This document shows positions 1-6,123 of a stretch of DNA of 6,123 nt, piece after piece. Where the stretch lies: positions 1 through 6,123 of the forward strand of contig VBLZ01000050.1 of NCBI GenBank assembly GCA_005878515.1, read 5' to 3'. Source of the DNA: Methanobacteriota archaeon (GTDB lineage: Archaea; Thermoplasmatota; Thermoplasmata; RBG-16-68-12). Each line of letters begins with the position of its first letter. The first letter of the stretch is position 1. The position numbers and the translations under genes are program-made. Below the pieces are notes generated by a model. The model saw only the letters and a list, made by a program, of their open reading frames with translations, had not been told where the DNA came from and did not search any database.

Positions 1-3000
1 CTCACGCGTGCGTCCAGTTGAATCGCCGCGAGGAAGCGCTCGCCTCCCTGGACGGTTTCCTGGCCGTGGAGCCACGATCGTACGACGGACTCGAGGCGAA
101 GCGGGATCTCCTCTTGCGGTCCGAGCGGTGGGCCGATCTCGTCGTCGCGTGCGACGCGATTCTCGCGATCCAGCCGCACCATCCGCGGGCCTTGAAAGAC
201 AAAGGCCGTGCCTTTCTCGCGCTCGGCAAGTCCGAGGACGCGTACGCGACGTTCGAGCGCCTCCGGGTCGTCGCGCCGGACGACCTCGACGCGCTGCGCG
301 GCCAGCGGGACGCCTTGCGGGGTTCGAAGAACGCGAAGGTCCTCCTCCGGACTTGCGAGGTGATTCTCCAGAAAGACCCGGCCGATGCGGGCACCTGGAC
401 CGCGCGGGGCGAGGCCCACCAGACCCTGGGCCAACCGGAAGAGGCGCTCACCGCCTATGACACAGTCCTCCGGCTCGATCCGCGAAACGCGGATGCGGCC
501 TCTCACAAAGCGGCCCTCCTGTTCTCCCTCGGCCGATATGCCGATTCGGTGAAGGCCTATGACGTCGCGATCGAGGCGACCCCCGCGTCCCCCGACCTCT
601 GGTACGAGAAAGGGCGTGCGCACTATCGGCTCAACGCGTTCGCGGAAGCGATCGACTGCCTCGATCGGTCGACGCGGTACGCGCCGGGCGACGTGAAGGG
701 ATGGTACCTGTTCGGCCTCGCCCTCGAGGGCGAGAAGCGCTACGAAGGCGCCGTGGCGGCGTTCGACCGCACGCTGGCGCTCGACGCGAATCACGCGAAG
801 GCGTGGCTCGGGAAAGGGACGGCGCTGCACTGGCTCAAGCGATACGAGGAGGCCGCAGCGGCATACGGCAAGGCCGCCTCTCTCGACCCGACGATGGTCC
901 CGGCCCTTTTGAAACAAGGCGCGTGCCTCACCGAGCTCCATCGATACGAGGAGGCGATCCCGGTGTACGAGACGGTCCTCGCCAAGAACGCGAAGGAGAC
1001 GACCGCGCTCGCGGGGTTGAGCACCGCCCTGGAAGCCCTGGGACGCACCAAGGACGCGTTCGCCGTATCCGTCCGACTGAGCCTCGCCGAGCCGAAGGAC
1101 GCGAACGCATGGGCGCGGCGCGCCCGACTTGCGAAAGCCGCCGGCGACGCGAAGGACGCCTTAGCCGCGATCACGAAAGCGTGTTCGATCGCACCGGACC
1201 ACGTGGATCTCCTCCGAATCAAACGCGACCTGCTGCACACCCAGAATTCATTCAGGGCGGCGGCGGAGGTCGGCGAGCGACTCATCGAAATCGATGCGCG
1301 GGACACGGACGCGCTGCGGGAGATGGCGGTCGCCCTCGAGGGCCTCGGGAAACCTGACGCGGCAACCGAGGCGCTGGATCGGGCAGGCCGCGTCGACCCG
1401 ATGGACCGTCGGACATGGAATGCGAAAGGCGCAATCCTCGGGCGGCTCGGACGGCGGGACGAGGCCCTCGCGGCGTACGATCAATCGCTGAACCTGAATC
1501 CGGGGGACCGGGTGGCCCTCGCGGCGAAAGGGCGCATCCTGTTCGACCTCGGAAGGGTCCCGGAAGCCCTCAAGGCGTTCGAGGACGGTTTGATCCTGGA
1601 ACCCAACCACCTCGACTTCCTCAGCGGCAAGGCGATGTGCCTCGCGCACGAATCCCACTTCGACGATGCGCTGTCCCTCCTCGCCGTCGTGTTCGCGAAA
1701 GATCCGAACCATTACGAGGCCTACCGGACGAAGGGGTTGTGCCTTCTCCGGACCGGGCACCCCGCGGATGCCCTCCCGTGCTTCGACCACGTGCTGAAGG
1801 CGACGCCGAAGGACGCGCGCGTACTCACGTGGAAAGGCGAGGCGTACGAAGCGCTCGGCCAGAATCCGCAGGCGTTCGCGGCGTTCGATTCGGCCATCGA
1901 ATCGAACCCGGAACTGGGCGACGCGTGGCGGAGCAAGGGTCTGCTCCATGTGAAGAGCGAAGATTTCCCGGCGGCCGCGGATGCCCTCGCCCACGCGACG
2001 GTCGCGCGCCCGGCCGACAAGGCCCTGTGGTACATGCGAGGATTCGCAGAAGAACGGGCCGGCGAGTTCGATGCCGCGGTTGGGTCGTACGATGAGGCGC
2101 TCCGCCTCGACGCCCGCGACAAGGTCACGTGGAACAGCAAAGGCCTGGCCCTCGTCCACCTGAAACGCTTCGACGAAGCGCTCCGCGCGTTCGACGCGGC
2201 GCTCGCCCTCGATCCCTCGTACGAGCCCGCGCAATCCGGCAAGAAGGCGGCGGAAGAGCGGATCCACATTGCGAAGATCGAAGGTTTCGCGGAAGCCGTC
2301 GTGCGGTTCGAGAAACACCTCGCACGTCCGGCAACCCGCGACGAGGTCTTCCGGTACTGCTCCGTCCCCCTCGAGGACCTCGACGAGGTCATCGCGTACG
2401 TCAACGAGCCGGCTCCCTTGGCGCCGGATCGGATCGAGGCGGACGACCTGCGCAAGTACGAAGCGGTCGGGGCCGCGGTCCTCCGGACCGTGGAGAATGC
2501 GAAGAACCTCAACACGTTGCGCCTCACCGACGTCAGCGCGGTCTTGCCCCACGTCGACCTGGAAGAGGCCCGGACGATCTGGGGCTACATCGACTGGGTC
2601 CGTGACGCGCCGCTGGAGCCGACGCCGGAATGGCACAATGACGAGCTGATCCGGCAGGCGATGGATCTGCCCAAGGAGGAATGGAACCTCGTGGACCTCG
2701 CGAAAGAGCTCCACCTCGGGCCGTTCGAAGCGAAGAAGCTCGAGGTCTCCCTCAAGATCTTCGAGGGCGGCGCCTACAAGATCTCGACGCGCGCCGCGCC
2801 GGAGATCAAGCGAAAGAAGGCGAAGCCGGAGGCCGTGCCAGAGACCGCGGTCGAAGAGGACGACGAGCCAGCACCCGCGGCGAAGAAGTCGCCGACACCG
2901 AAGGCGGTCGGAAAAGTTGCCGAAGACGCACCGCCAGCGAAGTGCGCACCGCACCACGCGCCCGGCGTCGAGCGTCACGCGTGCGGAGCCTGGCTGTGCA

Positions 3001-3113
3001 AGGGTTGCGTCGATGCCGGAGGCAACTGCCCCGGTTGCGACGCGCCACTCCCGAAGGCCGAGGAGCGCGAAGCTCGGAAGAAAGACCGCGAGGCGGACTT
3101 CAGCCGCCTCTAG
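1..3113 (+). CDS. TPR-repeat scaffold protein with C-terminal B-box-like zinc finger (5' partial)
   Basis: This is a large soluble protein of which at least 1,031 residues lie in the window. The frame is open to the left edge (codons from position 3), and the first in-frame TTG (18) sits inside a TPR helix, so the real start is upstream. Numbering from that TTG, residues 1-21 are the end of a repeat, and 22-735 are 21 consecutive 34-residue tetratricopeptide repeats with the usual W/L4-G8-Y11-A20-F24-P32 pattern. Residues 736-925 are an unassigned, mostly helical region. Residues 926-975 are a charged Lys/Glu/Ala/Pro linker. Residues 976-1007 hold eight candidate zinc ligands, and a charged tail follows. 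There is no signal peptide in view and no membrane segment, so it is probably cytoplasmic. TPR arrays form superhelices that bind proteins or peptides; the partner is unknown. The TAG stop at 3111 faces the protease gene, 17 bases away. The TPR call is very sure; any cellular role would be a guess. Confidence 0.93.
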   Translation, partial: HACVQLNRREEALASLDGFLAVEPRSYDGLEAKRDLLLRSERWADLVVACDAILAIQPHHPRALKDKGRAFLALGKSEDAYATFERLRVVAPDDLDALRGQRDALRGSKNAKVLLRTCEVILQKDPADAGTWTARGEAHQTLGQPEEALTAYDTVLRLDPRNADAASHKAALLFSLGRYADSVKAYDVAIEATPASPDLWYEKGRAHYRLNAFAEAIDCLDRSTRYAPGDVKGWYLFGLALEGEKRYEGAVAAFDRTLALDANHAKAWLGKGTALHWLKRYEEAAAAYGKAASLDPTMVPALLKQGACLTELHRYEEAIPVYETVLAKNAKETTALAGLSTALEALGRTKDAFAVSVRLSLAEPKDANAWARRARLAKAAGDAKDALAAITKACSIAPDHVDLLRIKRDLLHTQNSFRAAAEVGERLIEIDARDTDALREMAVALEGLGKPDAATEALDRAGRVDPMDRRTWNAKGAILGRLGRRDEALAAYDQSLNLNPGDRVALAAKGRILFDLGRVPEALKAFEDGLILEPNHLDFLSGKAMCLAHESHFDDALSLLAVVFAKDPNHYEAYRTKGLCLLRTGHPADALPCFDHVLKATPKDARVLTWKGEAYEALGQNPQAFAAFDSAIESNPELGDAWRSKGLLHVKSEDFPAAADALAHATVARPADKALWYMRGFAEERAGEFDAAVGSYDEALRLDARDKVTWNSKGLALVHLKRFDEALRAFDAALALDPSYEPAQSGKKAAEERIHIAKIEGFAEAVVRFEKHLARPATRDEVFRYCSVPLEDLDEVIAYVNEPAPLAPDRIEADDLRKYEAVGAAVLRTVENAKNLNTLRLTDVSAVLPHVDLEEARTIWGYIDWVRDAPLEPTPEWHNDELIRQAMDLPKEEWNLVDLAKELHLGPFEAKKLEVSLKIFEGGAYKISTRAAPEIKRKKAKPEAVPETAVEEDDEPAPAAKKSPTPKAVGKVAEDAPPAKCAPHHAPGVERHACGAWLCKGCVDAGGNCPGCDAPLPKAEEREARKKDREADFSRL
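81..2222 (+). repeat. Array of 21 in-register TPR units (102 bp each)
   Basis: Dividing the translation from residue 22 gives 21 blocks of exactly 34 residues with no insertion or deletion, most ending in a D/E/A-P-x-x turn. Examples are blocks 8 (from A260), 14 (from R464) and 21 (from K702). A partial unit precedes the array at the left edge. The repeats are diverged at the DNA level, so this is an old protein-level array, not a recent tandem duplication. Blocks 1, 3 and 12 share an R-D pair at positions 8-9 where the usual Gly8 is expected; blocks 10, 11 and 13 also lack Gly8. Confidence 0.93.
2943..3038 (+). other. Encoded B-box/RING-like zinc-binding segment of the TPR protein
   Basis: Residues 976-1007 (counted from the TTG at 18) carry C976, H979 (or H980), H987, C989, C994, C997, C1004 and C1007. 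That is a C-x2-H, H-x-C, C-x2-C, C-x2-C series. Eight ligands would bind two zinc ions in a cross-brace, as in B-box and RING-like fingers. The usual first C-x2-C pair seems to be replaced by H-x-C. Such fingers normally mediate protein contacts. Metal binding and topology are inferred. Confidence 0.7.
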
Positions 3114-3130
3114 AAAGGCCGCCCGATGGA
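3114..3130. other. 17-bp convergent intergenic gap
   Basis: Only 17 bases separate the TAG of the TPR gene (plus strand) from the TAG of the protease gene (minus strand). No T-run or hairpin is visible on either strand, so the transcripts probably overlap at their 3' ends and termination signals, if any, lie inside the opposing genes. Confidence 0.8.
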
Positions 3131-3916
3131 CTACGGGTTCGACGCGATCATGTCGTCGATAAAGGACCGGGAACTCGCCAGGTCCACGCGGTAGTTGTTG
3201 TTCGTCGACTTGCAGACGCTGTCTCCCCAGCTCGTCACCGCGACGATGTACTCGGCGTGAGACGAAGGATCGACGAAGAACGTGGGCCCGCCGGAGTCGC
3301 CGAAGCACGTGCCGCCATCTCCATGTTGGATGTTCTGCGACATGTAGAGCCAGGCGTCGTGCAGGTTCCGGAAGCTCGAAGTCGAGATCTGGCGGTCTCC
3401 GGTCACGACGAAGTCTTGGTTGTCGCCATACCCGACGTTGATGAACGTCGCCGACTTGAGTTCTCCCGACGCGGCAAGGTCGTCCAAGTAGCCCGTCGGG
3501 GCCGGCGTGCCAAGTGTGACGCCCTCGACTGCATCCTGAAGGATGATCACACCGAGGTCGTGCGGATTCGATGTGGGTCCCCAGTTGTAATCTGGGTGGC
3601 TCTGATATCCGCTCACGGCGAGGCGCACCGCGCCTTCCGCAAACAGGTTTGGCCCGAATCCGATCCGCAGCCGGGTGGCCGGAATCGCGAAGGCCGTGAG
3701 CGCATCGGTGCAATGGCCCGCGGTCAGGAAGACCCGTGCGGACACGAGCGTCCCGGAACAGAACTCCCCGACGCTTCCGTCGGCGCGCACGATGAGGATC
3801 GCACCGACGTTCGGGTGGGTCGTGTCGATCGCGCCCCAGGTGATCGCGGATGCGGGAGAGCCCAACACCATCAGGCCGATCACCGCAAACACGCCAACGA
3901 GCACACCGCGACCCAT
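3131..3916 (-). CDS. Secreted trypsin-like serine protease (family S1)
   Basis: This is a chymotrypsin-fold peptidase of 261 residues, about the length of a signal peptide plus one S1 domain. Residues 1-24 form a signal peptide: a G-R start, a hydrophobic core and a final S-P-A-S-A. Catalytic residues are H68 in T-A-G-H-C, D120 in H-D-L-G and S208 in G-D-S-G-G-P. C53-C69 and C204-C235 match two conserved S1 disulfides, and S229-W230-G231 matches the substrate-binding strand. The predicted cut leaves I25-T-W-G as the mature N-terminus, so no propeptide is needed. The S1-pocket residue equivalent to trypsin Asp189 is Gly202, so Arg/Lys specificity is not expected. ATG 3916 is chosen because a weak GGTG ribosome site lies six bases before it; GTG codons at 3928 and 3925 would add up to four residues. 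It should act outside the cell; the substrate is unknown. Its TAG stop at 3131-3133 lies tail to tail with the TPR gene. Confidence 0.93.
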   Translation of the reverse strand: MGRGVLVGVFAVIGLMVLGSPASAITWGAIDTTHPNVGAILIVRADGSVGEFCSGTLVSARVFLTAGHCTDALTAFAIPATRLRIGFGPNLFAEGAVRLAVSGYQSHPDYNWGPTSNPHDLGVIILQDAVEGVTLGTPAPTGYLDDLAASGELKSATFINVGYGDNQDFVVTGDRQISTSSFRNLHDAWLYMSQNIQHGDGGTCFGDSGGPTFFVDPSSHAEYIVAVTSWGDSVCKSTNNNYRVDLASSRSFIDDMIASNP

Positions 3917-3961
3917 GAGTCGCACCACGACCGAACCCCCGGAGCGGATGGTCGGGAACCG

Positions 3962-3969
3962 CCATAAAC
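3962..3969 (-). promoter_or_regulatory. Possible archaeal TATA-like box of the protease gene
   Basis: Read on the minus strand, the short gap upstream of the protease contains the A/T-rich element GTTTATGG in otherwise GC-rich sequence. Its centre lies about 49 bases before ATG 3916, which would give a leader of roughly 20 bases containing the GGTG ribosome site. The assignment depends on the organism being an archaeon. Confidence 0.4.
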
Positions 3970-4000
3970 GTTGGCGGCGGGAGGCACACCTGATTCGACG

Positions 4001-4645
4001 TCACTCGAACGTCCAATGGTCGCGTTCCCGCAGCAGATCGCGCAACAGGTGGGTCGCCTTCCCGCGGTCGACTTGCATGAGGAACGCCCCCAGGTGCTTG
4101 CACATGAGCCGCCCGGTCGCACGGTTCGTCTTGAAGTCGACACAATCGTGTTCGACCCGTTTCTCCTGCCGGTCGATTCGCACGGAGTATTCCTTCACCC
4201 GACCTGCCAGGAGCGTCTCCGTATCCTTGTCCACGGAGACGACCGACGGATCGATGGCCTTGGCCGATGCGAGGCGATTCCTCCCGAGGAACACGAGCAG
4301 GAGTTCATCGAAGGACAGCTTGTCGATGTCCTTGTTCATCGGGACGTCCGCCTGGATCGTGCCCGCCTCGTCCTCGATCTCGCCGCCCTTGATCTTGACC
4401 GCGACCCCGAACCGTTCGAGCGCCTCGTTGATTTTCTTGTCGATGTACGCCTGCTCCTCGGGCGTGTACTTCGCGCGATTCCGAGGCTCGTTGAAGTACC
4501 GTCGCGCGGCGCGCGCATGGAACGGGGTGTGCACAGGATATTTCCAATTCGCCGGATCGCCGTACTTCTCCGGGTCCTTCGGATAGCCTTGCGGCGGGCC
4601 GAGCCGGCCGTCTCGCTTGCGGGTGGGCTTCACGGCGCGGACCAT
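4001..4645 (-). CDS. SWIM zinc-finger protein with N-terminal Y-G-D-P-x-N-x-K-Y-P motif
   Basis: This is a small, charged, probably cytoplasmic protein of 214 residues. Residues 28-60 contain Y-G-D-P-A-N-W-K-Y-P, then H-x-R-A-A-R-R-Y-F-N and P-R-N-R-x-K-Y, followed by a T-P-E-E-Q helix. This motif recurs in small archaeal and phage-type proteins (I recall DUF6582-like proteins, unconfirmed). Residues 150-192 match a SWIM finger: Y153-S-V-R-I strand, H166-D-C168, 13 residues, C182-K-H184-L. The family pattern is C-x-C...C-x-H, so here His replaces the first Cys, still leaving four zinc ligands. SWIM domains bind DNA or proteins and occur in Swi2/Snf2 ATPases, MuDR transposases and recombination factors; this protein has no ATPase or nuclease motif. 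ATG 4645 has no Shine-Dalgarno sequence but a TATA-like box about 27 bases upstream, fitting a leaderless message. It lies 56 bases after the DUF2207 gene. The finger is well supported; the protein's role is unknown. Confidence 0.88.
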   Translation of the reverse strand: MVRAVKPTRKRDGRLGPPQGYPKDPEKYGDPANWKYPVHTPFHARAARRYFNEPRNRAKYTPEEQAYIDKKINEALERFGVAVKIKGGEIEDEAGTIQADVPMNKDIDKLSFDELLLVFLGRNRLASAKAIDPSVVSVDKDTETLLAGRVKEYSVRIDRQEKRVEHDCVDFKTNRATGRLMCKHLGAFLMQVDRGKATHLLRDLLRERDHWTFE

Positions 4646-4668
4646 CGAATCCCTGGAGGGATGCGTCA

Positions 4669-4676
4669 GGTTAAAG
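4669..4676 (-). promoter_or_regulatory. Likely TATA box for a leaderless transcript of the SWIM gene
   Basis: On the minus strand the 56-base gap after the DUF2207 stop contains CTTTAACC, the only clear A/T element there. Its centre (about 4672) is 27 bases before the A of ATG 4645. In archaea transcription starts about 25-27 bases after the TATA centre, so the message would begin at or next to the start codon. The absence of a Shine-Dalgarno sequence agrees. Confidence 0.5.
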
Positions 4677-4701
4677 GCTCAACGGCAGGAGGGCGACACG
4701 C

Positions 4702-6123
4702 TCAGCCGGCCCCGCCGCCACCGCCCCCTCCTCCGCCACCGCCCCCACCTCCTCCCCCACCGCCTCCGCCACCCGCCCCGCCGCCCGACGGCGCCATGTA
4801 CGTTTGGAAGTGGCCGAGGGTCGTCGCGAACGAGTTCGCGAACGTCCCGAAGTCGCGTGCGAGCTCCCCACCAACATCCGGGAACGTCTCACCTGGGCTT
4901 TGAGAAGGAACATACCAAATGCCGCCAATCGGATGGTACCAGTTCGGCCGGTACGGCACCGCGGGAATTCGGTTCGCGAGAGACTTCAGCCAGCTGGACA
5001 TCTCGAGATTCGAGATGAGGGGGACCAGGGCCATGTTTTCGTCGAGGAGCCGGACGCTCTCCTCCGGGCTCGATCCCGCGAGGGACTCGATTCGATCGCG
5101 CAGCTGACCGAGGAACCCTTCCCAGCGGGCTTTCTCCTCCGCTCCCTTTTCTGTCGCGCGAGGCATGTAGTAGCCGATTCCCACGATGGCGAACGACCCG
5201 ATGAACAGGCCCACGTTCACCGCGACGTAGCTGTACAACGCCGCCACGACATACCCGAGGACCACGAGCACCGGCGCGACGATGCCGATCACGATTGTTG
5301 CGATGCCGTAGCGGCGTCGGACCCGGGCGGGGCTCCCCGCCAGGAGGCCGCTTGCGGCGAGGCGGTCCCCGATCGATCGAGTGAGCATCTTTGCGGACGA
5401 TCGAATCGCCTCGATCCGATTTCGGTGCGAGACCATGGCCTGGAGGAGCATCCGCTGGTACGCAGGTGGCTCCGTGCTCCATCCTTCCGGCTCGGCGACC
5501 ACCGAGCGTGCTTTGTCGGTGAGTTCGATCTGTTTTTCTTCCAGCACGTAACCGCCCGCGTCGGCGGGTCCCTGGAGGACGACATACCCTTTCTTCGCGA
5601 GATTCAGCAGCGTCGCGAGCAGGACCGGGGCATCGACCTGCTGCCGCAGGAGGAATCCGACCTCCTCGGGCTCGAGTCCGGAGGGCGGCGTCAGGATTGG
5701 TGCGTCCCCGGGTGGGTGGCGGCTCTTGGGCTCGCGACCCCGGAGGGCCCAGAGGCCGATCATGGCGGCCACAACGCCGAGGAACGTGAAGGTCGCGGTC
5801 GCCACCGGGGATTCCCGCGAGATCCTCGCGATCCCAAAGCGGACATCGAGGACCTTCGGGAAGTCGACGATGACCCGATACGAGGTGAAGGGAGCCAGGT
5901 TCGTGTCGCCGAACGTGAGGTCCGTCCGGCCCCCGGATTGCGAGATTCGGACGGGGTTCGGGGAGTACGCGAGCTGCGCCGTGTCGATGCCGGCCGGCAG
6001 GACGACGTCCACCGTGAGGTTGTCCGTGAACACGCTCCATCCGGTGCCGACCGCCTGCCAGTCGAGTCGGTTCAGAGCGCTCGCGGGCTGGAGGAGCGCA
6101 TTCGTGACCGTGTACCGCACGAT
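4702..6123 (-). CDS. DUF2207-family membrane protein, glycine-rich C-terminus (5' partial)
   Basis: This is a predicted membrane protein of the DUF2207 (YciQ-like) family, whose biochemical role is not established. The 473 codons in the window run to a TGA at 4702-4704. The frame is open at the right edge and an in-frame GTG (6120) lies mid-domain, so the N-terminus, including any signal peptide, is missing. Numbering from that GTG, residues 2-90 are the end of the extracytoplasmic beta domain (Y-T-V, L-D-W, G-T-G-W, V-V-L-P, then V-D-F-P). TM1 is about 105-126. Residues 144-182 are the family's P-P-S-G-L-E-P-E-E-V segment and L-A-K-K-G-Y helix. TM2 and TM3 are about 272-298 and 301-319. After them come M-P-R-A-T-E-K-G-A and G-F, typical of the family, and a soluble region to 442. 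The tail has 21 consecutive glycines. Gly-rich ends are common in this family. It is upstream of, and co-oriented with, the SWIM gene. The family call is confident. Confidence 0.88.
   Translation of the reverse strand: MVRYTVTNALLQPASALNRLDWQAVGTGWSVFTDNLTVDVVLPAGIDTAQLAYSPNPVRISQSGGRTDLTFGDTNLAPFTSYRVIVDFPKVLDVRFGIARISRESPVATATFTFLGVVAAMIGLWALRGREPKSRHPPGDAPILTPPSGLEPEEVGFLLRQQVDAPVLLATLLNLAKKGYVVLQGPADAGGYVLEEKQIELTDKARSVVAEPEGWSTEPPAYQRMLLQAMVSHRNRIEAIRSSAKMLTRSIGDRLAASGLLAGSPARVRRRYGIATIVIGIVAPVLVVLGYVVAALYSYVAVNVGLFIGSFAIVGIGYYMPRATEKGAEEKARWEGFLGQLRDRIESLAGSSPEESVRLLDENMALVPLISNLEMSSWLKSLANRIPAVPYRPNWYHPIGGIWYVPSQSPGETFPDVGGELARDFGTFANSFATTLGHFQTYMAPSGGGAGGGGGGGGGGGGGGGGGGGGGAG
4711..4773 (-). 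repeat. 21-codon polyglycine tract at the end of the DUF2207 gene
   Basis: Twenty-one consecutive Gly codons end three codons before the TGA; the tail reads GGG-A-(G)21-A-G. All four Gly codons are used: seven GGC, five GGT, five GGA and four GGG. The DNA is therefore an imperfect G-rich tract, not a pure trinucleotide microsatellite. On the plus strand it reads as polyproline or C-rich sequence, which is not a gene. The length may vary between strains by slippage, but the mixed codons point to selection for glycine. Confidence 0.9.

Noticed and set aside
18..20. TTG as the start codon of the TPR gene.
   Set aside because: The frame is open to the left edge and the codon falls inside helix A/B of a TPR unit, so it is an internal Leu.
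2681..3967. A 428-codon plus-strand open frame spanning the end of the TPR gene and the whole protease gene.
   Set aside because: It is antisense to a protease with an intact triad and signal peptide, and its product is low-complexity and Arg-rich.
1248..4145. A very long open frame (965 codons) on the minus strand, antisense to the TPR gene and running across the protease and part of the SWIM gene.
   Set aside because: It opposes a clear TPR array and overlaps two well-supported genes in another frame. Its translation is Arg/Pro/Val-rich with no recognisable domain. Strong GC bias in the real codons removes stops from the opposite frame.
3675..4586. A plus-strand open frame of 303 codons across the protease and SWIM genes.
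   Set aside because: It is antisense to both supported genes, Ser/Arg-rich and without a domain signature.
4651..4660. CCCTGGAGGG, a short inverted repeat just before the SWIM gene start.
   Set aside because: A four-base stem with a two-base loop is too short to call an operator or terminator and is expected by chance in GC-rich DNA.
3971..4903. A plus-strand open frame of 310 codons with a polyproline run.
   Set aside because: The polyproline is the reverse complement of the polyglycine tail of the DUF2207 gene, and the rest is antisense to the SWIM gene, which has clear family motifs.
6118..6120. GTG as the start codon of the DUF2207 gene.
   Set aside because: It reads as Val just before the conserved Y-T-V strand of the domain, and the frame continues past the right edge.
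1..6123. Defence, phage, transposon, CRISPR or RNA-gene signatures.
   Set aside because: No direct repeats with spacers, terminal inverted repeats, transposase or integrase motifs, or tRNA/rRNA-like segments were seen. SWIM occurs in some transposases, but no catalytic domain accompanies it here.

Overview
The window is GC-rich with strong codon bias. It holds four protein-coding genes, two of them cut by the window edges. One gene is on the plus strand (a long TPR protein, left half). Three are on the minus strand (a secreted trypsin-like protease, a SWIM zinc-finger protein and a DUF2207-type membrane protein, right half). I see no RNA gene, insertion sequence, CRISPR array, phage module or recognised defence system. 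The best guess for the source is a high-GC archaeon, possibly of the Thermoplasmatota. The reasons are TATA-like boxes ahead of two minus-strand genes, one about 27 bases before its ATG as in leaderless archaeal transcripts, no strong Shine-Dalgarno sequences, and a TPR array joined to a B-box-like zinc finger. None of this excludes a high-GC bacterium.

Layout. Positions 1-3113 (+) carry the 3' part of a TPR scaffold gene: 21 complete 34-residue repeats in unbroken register, an unassigned helical region, a charged linker and a Cys/His-rich C-terminal finger. After only 17 bases comes the convergent stop of the protease gene (3131-3916, -), which has a signal peptide and a complete His-Asp-Ser triad. 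About 80 bases further on lies a 214-residue protein (4001-4645, -) with an N-terminal Y-G-D-P-type motif and a C-terminal SWIM-type zinc finger. After a 56-base gap follows a DUF2207-family membrane protein (4702-6123, -) ending in a 21-glycine run. Its N-terminus lies beyond the right edge.

How the genes relate. The three minus-strand genes are co-oriented and close enough to be co-transcribed, but each of the two short gaps contains its own TATA-like box, so separate promoters are equally likely. No shared pathway is evident. The DUF2207 protein and the protease act at or outside the membrane, while the TPR and SWIM proteins look cytoplasmic and interaction-related. The most interesting points are the protease whose predicted signal-peptidase cut directly creates the active N-terminus, the two-part SWIM protein with a His replacing a canonical Cys, and the very regular TPR array with its unusual C-terminal domains.
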